Shown piece after piece: positions 28,671 through 35,883 of a DNA stretch of 64,000 bases. Below the pieces are notes generated by a model that saw nothing but the letters and a program-made list of their open reading frames with translations, searched no databases and was not told the origin of the DNA. The stretch is taken from NCBI GenBank assembly GCA_947625735.1, contig CANQPL010000001.1, forward strand, positions 95,644-159,643, in the 5' to 3' direction. The position numbers and the translations under genes were made by a program. Within the stretch, counting starts at the first letter, position 1; each line of letters starts with the position of its first letter. Source of the DNA: an uncultured Clostridia bacterium (GTDB lineage Bacteria > Bacillota > Clostridia > Oscillospirales > Ruminococcaceae).

Positions 28671-29459
28671 TCAGTTTTCTTTTACACCCAGAGCCTCTGC
28701 AAGAAGCTCGGTGAAATAATAAACCGGAACACCCTTATCATTTTTCTTCATATTATACATACAAAGCGGGCAGGCAGTCACCAGCAGTTCTGCCTTGAAA
28801 TCGGCTGCACTGTCGGCAACGGCATTTCTTCTTTTTGCAGCGGCGTCCTTGTCCTCCAGGGTAAGATATCCGCCGCAGCATTCATTCCTCATGGGGTATA
28901 TAACAGGCTCTGCACCGATCGCTCTGATAAAATCCTCCATGATCTTCGGATTTTCAGGATCGTCCATCTTCATCACCTTGCCGGGACGAAGCAGCAGACA
29001 GCCGTAATATGCGCCGATTTTTTTGCCTGTCAGGGGATTTGTTACCTTTTCTTTCAGGGTATCAAATCCTACCGTATCTCGGAGCATTTCAAGAAAATGC
29101 ACTACCTTTGTCTCACCGTGATATTCCTCGGGAAGATCGTTTTTCAGGTAATTATTCGCTCTCATGCAGATATCCGCATCGGTCGCCATATCATTGTTGA
29201 CCTGCTTTAACACATTGTGACAGGCTGAACAAAGGGTGATAAGATCCCTGTTATGTGCTTTGGCATCTGCCAAGGCTCTTACGGAGGAGAGTTTTGTGGC
29301 TATCTCGTCCTTTGCCATTGGATAAACGCCGCCGCAGCACTGCCAGTTCTCGATCTCTTCAAGCGTGATACCCAGTGCCTGTGCGGAAAGACGGGCATAT
29401 CTGTCAAGGTCCTGAGCCTTGTTTTTCAGCGTGCAGCCCGGGTAATAACTGTAAACCAT
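28671..29459 (-). CDS. hdrB: Heterodisulfide reductase subunit B
   Basis: 262 residues with two complete CCG domains: YYPGC near residue 9, CCGG near 41, CSAC near 77; then a Cys near 153, CCGG near 194 and CPLC near 231. These bind the two non-cubane [4Fe-4S] clusters where CoM-S-S-CoB is reduced in methanogens. Since CoM/CoB are not expected in a Firmicute, the natural acceptor here is probably the TfrAB pair or an unknown disulfide. First gene of the Hdr-Flox-Tfr block, 22 bases after fumC. Confidence 0.9.
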   Translation of the reverse strand: MVYSYYPGCTLKNKAQDLDRYARLSAQALGITLEEIENWQCCGGVYPMAKDEIATKLSSVRALADAKAHNRDLITLCSACHNVLKQVNNDMATDADICMRANNYLKNDLPEEYHGETKVVHFLEMLRDTVGFDTLKEKVTNPLTGKKIGAYYGCLLLRPGKVMKMDDPENPKIMEDFIRAIGAEPVIYPMRNECCGGYLTLEDKDAAAKRRNAVADSAADFKAELLVTACPLCMYNMKKNDKGVPVYYFTELLAEALGVKEN

Positions 29460-29481
29460 AGCTTTTATCCTTTCTGAAAAG

Positions 29482-30858
29482 TTATATCATCTGCTCGGGG
29501 TGGAACACCTCGTCAAATTTTTCGGGGGTAAGGAAACCAAGCTCAACGCACGCTTCCTTAAGGGAAATATTGTCCTTGTACGCTTTCTTTGCGGTCTTAG
29601 CGGCATTCTCATAACCTATATAGGGGTTGAGTGCCGTTACGAGCATAAGCGAATTGTACAGGTTGTGGTGCATTTTTTCCTTGTTAGCCTTTATTCCCAC
29701 AGCGCAGTTTTTATTAAAGGAGCGGATCGATTCACTGAGAAGCCTTGCTGACTGTAAGAAGTTGTAGGCGCATACGGGCATGAACACGTTAAGCTCAAAA
29801 TTGCCCTGACTTGCAGCCATTCCCACAGCTACATCGTTACCCATTACCTGAACGGCAACCATTGTGACCTGTTCGCACTGAGTGGGATTTACCTTTCCGG
29901 GCATAATGGAGGAGCCGGGTTCATTTTCGGGAATGAATATCTCGCCAAGACCGTCTCTGGGACCGCTTGCAAGCCATCTTACATCGTTTGCGATCTTCAT
30001 CATATCCGCAGCAAGAGCTTTCAGTGCGCCGTGAGCGAATACTATCTCGTCCTTGCTGGTAAGAGCATGAAATTTATTGGGTGCTGTGATAAAATCCTTG
30101 CCGGTAAGCTCAGATACAGCCTTTGCCACTTCCTTGTCGAAGCCCTTGGGGGTGTTAAGTCCCGTGCCTACCGCCGTACCGCCCAGAGCAAGCTCTTTAA
30201 GTTGGGGGAGAGCGATCTCAAGGAGTTTTCTGTCCTTTTCAAGGGAGGATCTCCAGCCGCTTATCTCCTGTGAGAATGCGATAGGAGTAGCGTCCTGCAA
30301 ATGTGTGCGTCCGCTCTTTACAATGCCCTCGTTTTCCTTTTCAAGGCGCTTGAATGTATCCACAAGTTCATCTATTGCGGGCAGAACATTGTCCTCGATC
30401 GCCATTACCGCCGAAATGTGCATAGCGGTAGGAAATGTATCATTGGAGGACTGGCTCATGTTGATATCGTCATTGGGGTGCAGCAGCTTTGCTCCTGCGA
30501 TCTCGTTTCCTCTGTTGGCAATTACCTCGTTTGCGTTCATGTTGGACTGTGTGCCGCTTCCTGTCTGCCACACTACAAGCGGGAAATGCTCGTTAAGGCT
30601 GCCGCTTATCACCTCGTCACACGCCTGTGATATTGCAGCGAGCTTTTCGTCTGTCATCTTCTCGGGTTTAAGGGCATGATTTGCAATGGCTGCGGCTTTT
30701 TTCAGATAGCCGAACGCCTTTGTGATCTCTCTCGGCATAGTTTCGATCCCAACACCGATAAGAAAATTCTCATGACTTCTTTCGGTCTGGGCAGCCCAGT
30801 ATTTGTCGGCGGGTACCTTTACCTCGCCCATTGAATCGTGTTCGATACGGTATTCCAT
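29482..30858 (-). CDS. fumC: Fumarate hydratase, class II
   Basis: Malate to fumarate, iron-independent. 458 residues with the superfamily signature GSSIMPGKVNPTQCE, SGSGTQSNMNAN-type loop (TGSGTQSNMNANEV), SSNDTFPTAMHI and GRTHLQDATPIAFSQE. Aspartase is a homologue, but context (malate dehydrogenase before, fumarate reductase after) and length favour FumC. 22 bases separate it from hdrB, suggesting one transcript. Confidence 0.92.
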   Translation of the reverse strand: MEYRIEHDSMGEVKVPADKYWAAQTERSHENFLIGVGIETMPREITKAFGYLKKAAAIANHALKPEKMTDEKLAAISQACDEVISGSLNEHFPLVVWQTGSGTQSNMNANEVIANRGNEIAGAKLLHPNDDINMSQSSNDTFPTAMHISAVMAIEDNVLPAIDELVDTFKRLEKENEGIVKSGRTHLQDATPIAFSQEISGWRSSLEKDRKLLEIALPQLKELALGGTAVGTGLNTPKGFDKEVAKAVSELTGKDFITAPNKFHALTSKDEIVFAHGALKALAADMMKIANDVRWLASGPRDGLGEIFIPENEPGSSIMPGKVNPTQCEQVTMVAVQVMGNDVAVGMAASQGNFELNVFMPVCAYNFLQSARLLSESIRSFNKNCAVGIKANKEKMHHNLYNSLMLVTALNPYIGYENAAKTAKKAYKDNISLKEACVELGFLTPEKFDEVFHPEQMI

Positions 30859-30951
30859 TTATGTACTCCTTATAATTATAGCATATTCATATACACGACT
30901 TTTGGCGGCAGCGCAAAAAGCACTTACCGCCGTCATGAAAATTCGCTGCCT
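30859..30951 (-). promoter_or_regulatory. mdh-fumC intergenic hairpin
   Basis: On the minus strand GGCAGCG and CGCTGCC (about 30-base loop) can pair in this 93-base gap. It has no T-run, so it may be an RNA-processing or partial attenuation site between mdh and fumC. A TGCTATAAT box (30875-30883) lies too close to the ribosome binding site for a normal leader. Confidence 0.3.
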
Positions 30952-31893
30952 TTAAAGATTGATATCCTTGATAACCGCTTTCAGGCTGTCTGCGGAATGT
31001 CTGAGCTTTTCGATTTCCTCATCTGTGAGGGGAACGTTGAGCTTGCCCTCAACTCCCTTCTGTCCGATAACCGAAAGGGTAGAAAGACATACATCGCTGA
31101 TGCCGTATTCGCCGTTCATCATGGTGGATACGGTAAGTGTAGTGTCAATGCCGCTGAACAGGCACTTGCAGATGTGGCATACCGAAATTGCAATAGCATA
31201 GAAGGTAGCGCCCTTGTTTGCAATTATCTTAGCGCCGGATTTTCTTGTGTACTCCTCGATCTCGGCATAGTTTACAACGGGACGTTTATCTGCGGGCAGA
31301 CACTCAATGTACTGCTCAATGGGAATATTGGAGATGTTGGCAAGTGACCACGGCACGAAAGAGGAGTCGCCGTGTTCACCGAAAACGTAAGCATGAACAT
31401 TCTGCTGGCTGATATTAAAGGTTTCGGAAAGGCGGGTGCGCAGACGGGCTGTATCAAGTGTAGTACCCGAGCCGATGATCTGATTTGAGGGCAGTCCTGA
31501 AATTTTGTGGAACAGATATGTAAGAATATCTATAGGATTGCTTACTACGATATAAACGGCTTCGGGAGCGTATTTAACTATCTGAGGAATAATGGTTTTT
31601 GTGATGTCTACATTTACCTGTGCAAGCTCAAGACGGGACTGACCCGCTTTTCTCGGCAGACCTGAGGTAAGTATTACCACATCGGAACCTGCTGCGTCTG
31701 CGTAGGTACCCGCATAGATGGAAACAGGTGAGCAGAACGGTACGCCCTGACGGATATCCATAGCCTCCCCCAGAGCCTTGTTTTCGTTGATATCGATCAT
31801 GACGATCTCAGACGCAATGCCGGTAACGACCATGTTATAGGCAATTGTGGAGCCGACGCTGCCCGCGCCGATGATTGTGACTTTGTTGCTCAT
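30952..31893 (-). CDS. mdh: Malate dehydrogenase (LDH/MDH family, Arg at the specificity position)
   Basis: 313 residues with the NAD Rossmann motif TIIGAGSVGSTIAYN and Asp in IVMIDINEN that selects NAD. The active-site loop reads SGLPRKAGQSRLEL: the residue that is Gln102 in lactate dehydrogenase is Arg here, the classical determinant for oxaloacetate/malate. The catalytic His is in GEHGDSSFVPWS. Annotated by homology alone it would be called L-lactate dehydrogenase. It starts the reductive branch with fumC and the fumarate reductase cluster. Confidence 0.8.
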   Translation of the reverse strand: MSNKVTIIGAGSVGSTIAYNMVVTGIASEIVMIDINENKALGEAMDIRQGVPFCSPVSIYAGTYADAAGSDVVILTSGLPRKAGQSRLELAQVNVDITKTIIPQIVKYAPEAVYIVVSNPIDILTYLFHKISGLPSNQIIGSGTTLDTARLRTRLSETFNISQQNVHAYVFGEHGDSSFVPWSLANISNIPIEQYIECLPADKRPVVNYAEIEEYTRKSGAKIIANKGATFYAIAISVCHICKCLFSGIDTTLTVSTMMNGEYGISDVCLSTLSVIGQKGVEGKLNVPLTDEEIEKLRHSADSLKAVIKDINL

Positions 31894-31980
31894 AAACTTT
31901 ACCCGCTTTCTGTAAGTATTTTTGATTGCAGCTTTTTTAAAAACCCGTCCATGACTCGACAGATTTTTCTCCTTGATACT

Positions 31981-32009
31981 ATTCTACCACACTTGACAGC
32001 AAAAATCAA
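31981..32009 (-). promoter_or_regulatory. Promoter of the mdh-fumC-hdr-flox-tfr block
   Basis: Minus strand TTGATT (32009-32004), 17-base spacer, TAGAAT (31986-31981). The leader of about 80 bases has no ORF. A perfect inverted repeat CACTTGA (31990-31996)/TCAAGTG (32006-32012) overlaps the -35 and spacer and could be an operator. Confidence 0.6.
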
Positions 32010-32335
32010 GTGAAAAAAATTATAAATTTGATATTGCTAAAATTTTAACAAACAGTGTGGAAACCTGTTGCAGAATTAACAAGCCTATAGATTTTCACTC
32101 CCGCTAATTTGGAAAAATTGCCAAAAAAGACGGTTATTTGGCACTTGCGACTGATGAAGGAGCTTCTTCGGATTTCCGTGAATTTTCCTTAATTGGATAT
32201 TAAATCGTAAAAAAAACGGTAAAAATTTAATTGTAAATTTTTTTATAATTATTTTTAAAAATATCTGTATTTCTTCGTAATGCATATTTTTTCCCTGTCT
32301 GAAAACAATAAAATGTCAGAGAAAGGAATGATCCG

Positions 32336-33082
32336 ATGCCGTCTGTCTACGCTCATCTTCTTATGGGAGATAAAGTCCTGCGCCGGTTGTCCCCTGAAAT
32401 GCGGGACCGTCTTTTATCCGAAAAAAAGCTCTTTTATATGGGACTTCTGGGTCCGGATATACTGTTTTTTTACCGTCCTACAGGTGTCAACAGCTTTAAC
32501 CGTATGGGCAGCAGGATACACAGCCGTGAGGGGCTTGAAATAATCGGAAAAGCCTCCTCGGCACTTTCGGGAAATGATAGTGATGACAGTAAATTTGCCT
32601 ACATCTGCGGTCTTATCTGCCATTTTGCTCTTGACAGGCGGTGTCACGGCTATATCCGACGCAGAACGGAAAAGCTGCTTGTACCCCATGCGGGAACAGA
32701 GCTTCTTTTCGATATGAGGCTTTTTGTTCGCTGCGGCAGGAGGAGAGCTGTTTTGCGCCGTCTTGATCCCGATCTGCGCTCCGCCCGTGTGGTTTCGGGA
32801 TTTTACGAGGGTACAGACACTGCACGGATCTTCTCTGCCATGAGAAATGTCCGCAGATTCTGTAAGCTTTTCGCAGCAATTGCGGAGCGCCGTCATGTGG
32901 ATAATTCCTTTAAAGGTTCTGACAGGGTTCTCCTGTCGCTTCTCCGCAGTGCTGCCTCTGATGCGGTCATGCTTATTTCGGAGCTGGAGGATTCGGCTGC
33001 GGGCTTAAAGAGCTGGAACAGGATATACAGGTATACATTTGCTTCGGATATCCTCTCCGATGATAATCATGATCGTGTGTAA
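32336..33082 (+). CDS. Zinc-dependent phospholipase C family protein
   Basis: 248 residues of the ZnPLC/S1-P1 nuclease-like fold: N-terminal SVYAHLLMGDKVL, FYMGLLGPDILFF and YICGLICHFALDRRCHGYI, giving His/Asp zinc ligands. No signal peptide is visible, as in many clostridial cytosolic members whose role is unknown. ATG 32336 follows AGAAAGGAATGATCCG. It converges on and overlaps the next gene by 16 bases. Upstream, 32010-32335 is AT-rich with no gene. Confidence 0.7.
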   Translation: MPSVYAHLLMGDKVLRRLSPEMRDRLLSEKKLFYMGLLGPDILFFYRPTGVNSFNRMGSRIHSREGLEIIGKASSALSGNDSDDSKFAYICGLICHFALDRRCHGYIRRRTEKLLVPHAGTELLFDMRLFVRCGRRRAVLRRLDPDLRSARVVSGFYEGTDTARIFSAMRNVRRFCKLFAAIAERRHVDNSFKGSDRVLLSLLRSAASDAVMLISELEDSAAGLKSWNRIYRYTFASDILSDDNHDRV

Positions 33083-33516
33083 TGCCTGAGCCGCTCATTT
33101 AAAAGCTCGTATCTCAGGCGTTTTTCCTCCTTTGAAAAGTGTACGTCCCTTGATTGTTCGACTCCGCTGCCATAGTCAAGCTCTCCTGCCTTTTCTCCGA
33201 ACTGCTCCGAGGTAAGGTCAAATATACATTTTCCCACGCGATTAAAGCAGTGGATATTTCCGTTTTCCGTGAGAATACCATATACACTTCCTCCGAAAAT
33301 ATCCTGAGCAAGAAATGCTGTCACCGAGCATTGTCCGAGAGTCATGTTTTCCGGTGTCCATTGATCCCTCATGCGGGGAGCGCAGGTTTCAGCGCACCAT
33401 ACCATGCTCAGGGCTTCATACAGCTTTTCGGGGGAGGTGACAGACGGATAATCATTTGTTATCGGTGAAACGCTTTGCAGCGCTTTTTCGTCATTATGGT
33501 AAAATCCCGATCTCAT
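33067..33516 (-). CDS. YunG-like conserved protein
   Basis: 149 residues. The central part LGQCSVTAFLAQDIFGGSVYG, HCFNRVGKCIFDLTSEQF has the Cys-x-x-x...His-Phe-Asn...Asp pattern of a small papain-like/YunG family of unknown function. Its ATG overlaps the stop of the Spo0A-like gene by 4 bases (ATGA), so the two are co-translated. Confidence 0.5.
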   Translation of the reverse strand: MRSGFYHNDEKALQSVSPITNDYPSVTSPEKLYEALSMVWCAETCAPRMRDQWTPENMTLGQCSVTAFLAQDIFGGSVYGILTENGNIHCFNRVGKCIFDLTSEQFGEKAGELDYGSGVEQSRDVHFSKEEKRLRYELLNERLRHYTRS

Positions 33517-34313
33517 TTGTTTTCACCCTTTTTGCATTTTATTGCTGTCACAACCTCGGGAAAGCACTGCAGATCCATATCCTCACAGATAGCATCTGCC
33601 ACAAGAGATATGAATTCAAAATTTGTGGGCTTTCCCTTGTCACTTCGTATGGTATTGCAAAACAGCTGTTCTATAAAATCAAGATCTCCTCTGTTAAAGC
33701 CTGCCTCAATTGCGGTACGGATCGCTCTTTCAACAGCCTGCGCAGTAGAACCCACCATTTGAGCAAGCTCCTGATACAGATTTTTGCGGAATGCTCCGAA
33801 AGGATCTCCCTCCTCTATGATCATAATGATCGCTTCCCTTACATATGTGTATCCCTTCAGATGTGCAGGAATACCGATCTTTTTGAGCATTTCCGTGACT
33901 TCTTTCCTTATGGCAATGCTTTCCTTCTGATCGGCAGCGGGGAAGTGTACTTTTTCCTTCAGCACATCAAGTATTTTTTCGGATTCTATAGGCTCTGTCA
34001 GTATCGTGTATCTGTTATGTGGTATGTCGCCGGGCAGCCTGTAGTTCATGTATGGAGTTTTTATGATAAAATATGTATCAAGCCCCATATGTATGCTTTC
34101 TTTGATAGTATTTATGATTTTGCCGTTGGTGCTGCTTATCACTACTGCGTCCGGTTTTATCGCACGCAGCATTGCAATGATCTTTTCCGGATCAGTCTTT
34201 GCTTCGGGATAAACTGCAAAATAGCCCATAGAAAGCAGATATTCCGCTGTTGCTTTCATGAATGACCTGTTTTTGTCGGCAATAAGTATTTTCGGTGATT
34301 TTGAACTTATCAT
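33513..34313 (-). CDS. Spo0A-family regulator with a degenerate receiver domain
   Basis: 266 residues. The C-terminal half is a clear Spo0A DNA-binding domain: IGIPAHLKGYTYVREAI, AQAVERAIRTAIEAGFNRGD and KPTNFEFISLVADAI. The N-terminal half is receiver-like (KILIADKNRSFMKATAEYLL), but the acidic pair is ADKN rather than DDN and the strand that should carry the phosphorylated Asp reads PDAVVISSTNG, with Ser. It is therefore unlikely to be switched by phosphorelay. It may be an orphan paralogue of the sporulation regulator in a lineage with reduced sporulation. Confidence 0.8.
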   Translation of the reverse strand: MISSKSPKILIADKNRSFMKATAEYLLSMGYFAVYPEAKTDPEKIIAMLRAIKPDAVVISSTNGKIINTIKESIHMGLDTYFIIKTPYMNYRLPGDIPHNRYTILTEPIESEKILDVLKEKVHFPAADQKESIAIRKEVTEMLKKIGIPAHLKGYTYVREAIIMIIEEGDPFGAFRKNLYQELAQMVGSTAQAVERAIRTAIEAGFNRGDLDFIEQLFCNTIRSDKGKPTNFEFISLVADAICEDMDLQCFPEVVTAIKCKKGENK

Positions 34314-34340
34314 TTTTATCTCCCGCTTCTTAAAATATGG

Positions 34341-34370
34341 AAAGACCCTCCCGCAGAATACTGCGGGAGA
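34341..34370 (-). terminator. Terminator of the GH130 gene
   Basis: CTCCCGCAG (34348-34356) and CTGCGGGAG (34361-34369) form a perfect nine-base-pair stem after the stop of the phosphorylase gene; a short T-rich tail (GGTCTTTCC) follows on the minus strand. Confidence 0.7.
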
Positions 34371-34396
34371 GCCGCTTGACGGCGTATTAATGCCGA

Positions 34397-35422
34397 TCAG
34401 ACCTGACTGTTGTTATCAAGGAAATCCATAACAGCGTCAACTGTTGTAAATGCAAGAGATGTGCAGGTGTCAGCGCAGCCGTAGTAAATGCAGATCCTGC
34501 CTGTATCTGCATCAACAAGATTTGCGCAGGGGAATGTTACTGCATCGGTATCGCCTACCAGCTCATAGTACTCCTGAGGACTGAGCAGATAGGAGGCACC
34601 TCTCTTGAGTACCTTCCAGGGCTCGTCCTTGTCAAGGAGAGCTGCAGAGAAGCTGTACACATAGCCGTTGCATGATGTGAGTACGCCGTGATAGAATATG
34701 AGCCAGCCTCTGTCTGTCTCGATAGGAATAGGACCTGCACCCATCTTTGTGGACTCCCAGCCCTTAGAGGGTCCCATTACGTGTCTGTGCTGTCCCCAGA
34801 AGGTAAGGTCGGGTGACTGGCTGATAAACATATCGCCGAAAGGTGTATGACCGCTGTCGGAAGGACGGCTCATCATCATATACTTGCCGTTTATCTTGCG
34901 GGGGAACATAACTCCGTTTCTGTTGAAAGGAAGATATGCGTTTTCAAGCTGAGTGAAGGTCTTGAAATCATAGGTGTATGCAATGCCGATAGTAGGCTTG
35001 TAGCCGTATGCGTTGCACCATGTAACGATGTACTTGTCCTCGAGTTTGCATACTCTGGGGTCATAGCCGTACTGCCATGTTGCAACTTCGGGGATATCGC
35101 ACTCAAAATGGATCCTTTCCTCGTTGATATCCCAGTTTATGCCGTCCTTGGAGAAGCCTGCGTGCAGCTCCATGTTGCGCTCTCTGTCGTCTACACGGAA
35201 TACGCCCGCAAATTTGTAGTCGCCTGTCTCAAAGGGTACAACAGAGCTGTTGAAAATAGAGTTGGACGGCTCGCTGTATCCGTTTGCCTTTTTAACATTG
35301 ATCTGATCCCTCTTGATTATGGGATTTGCGTTGTAGCGCCATACTACGTCCCTGCAGCCCTCGGGCTTGTCCATCCAGGGAATGTTCGGCATGGATACAC
35401 CGTTTACGATTTTGGTCTTCAT
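34397..35422 (-). CDS. GH130 beta-1,4-mannooligosaccharide/mannosylglucose phosphorylase
   Basis: 341 residues of glycoside hydrolase family 130 (five-bladed propeller). GVFRVDDRERNMELHAGFSK, YGYDPRVCKLEDKYI (catalytic Asp in YDPR), FPRKINGKYMMMSRP and ESTKMGAGPIPI (phosphate-binding region) are typical. The overall pattern is close to what I recall of the Ruminococcus albus enzyme RaMP2, which phosphorolyses mannooligosaccharides to mannose 1-phosphate; RaMP1-like mannosylglucose activity cannot be excluded. Single gene with its own promoter. Confidence 0.82.
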   Translation of the reverse strand: MKTKIVNGVSMPNIPWMDKPEGCRDVVWRYNANPIIKRDQINVKKANGYSEPSNSIFNSSVVPFETGDYKFAGVFRVDDRERNMELHAGFSKDGINWDINEERIHFECDIPEVATWQYGYDPRVCKLEDKYIVTWCNAYGYKPTIGIAYTYDFKTFTQLENAYLPFNRNGVMFPRKINGKYMMMSRPSDSGHTPFGDMFISQSPDLTFWGQHRHVMGPSKGWESTKMGAGPIPIETDRGWLIFYHGVLTSCNGYVYSFSAALLDKDEPWKVLKRGASYLLSPQEYYELVGDTDAVTFPCANLVDADTGRICIYYGCADTCTSLAFTTVDAVMDFLDNNSQV

Positions 35423-35514
35423 AGTTGATTCCGCCTTTCATTATTTTAATTTTAAATTTTTTCGCTGCTTATGTTGCATTTCTTTGGCGAATTTATTCGC
35501 TGCTTACATTATCT

Positions 35515-35543
35515 ACTATATCAAAAAAATTCCATTTTGTCAA
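35515..35543 (-). promoter_or_regulatory. Promoter and operator candidate of the GH130 gene
   Basis: Minus strand TTGACA (35543-35538), 17-base spacer, TATAGT (35520-35515). TGTTAATTTTAACA (35547-35560), a palindrome, lies just upstream. In the leader TTCGCTGCTTA occurs twice (35461-35471, 35496-35506, plus-strand reading), 35 bases apart. Confidence 0.65.
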
Positions 35544-35775
35544 TGGTGTTAATTTTAACATTTAATGCCATTTAATTTTGTGAATAATGCACAACTAATA
35601 TAATAAAATCGCAGAAAATAACAAATTTTCATGGTATTTTCGGGCTTTTTAAACGTTATCGGAGCATTTTGCGATAATTTTTAATACACATAAATATTAA
35701 TATTTTTATATAATTTATAACTTTTGCACAAAAAAATTTCTGATTTTTTTATCATCAATTTCTATTATATCTATT

Positions 35776-35806
35776 TTTAACTTAATTTAACTAAATTTAA
35801 GTTAAA
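35776..35806. repeat. 10-bp inverted repeat upstream of the AGCS gene
   Basis: TTTAACTTAA (35776-35785) and TTAAGTTAAA (35797-35806) are perfectly complementary, in a very AT-rich 300-base gap (35561-35883) that otherwise shows no gene. Could be an operator for the symporter gene or a simple AT cruciform. Confidence 0.4.
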
Positions 35807-35883
35807 TGACAACCTGCATATTTAAGACTTTCATTTCATAATGTTCATTGACGCACATTTTCCATAAAAGGAGTGAAAAAAAG

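Noticed and set aside
30875..30883. Extended -10 (TGCTATAAT) as an independent fumC promoter
   Set aside because: The start of transcription would fall on the ribosome binding site, leaving no usable leader.
30952..31893. L-lactate dehydrogenase
   Set aside because: Overall similarity fits, but the specificity residue is Arg and the neighbours are fumarase and fumarate reductase.
35547..35560. TGTTAATTTTAACA near the GH130 promoter as a Rex site
   Set aside because: The palindrome has a 2-base centre, whereas the Rex sites I know have about four bases between TTGTTAA and TTAACAA, so the identity is not supported.
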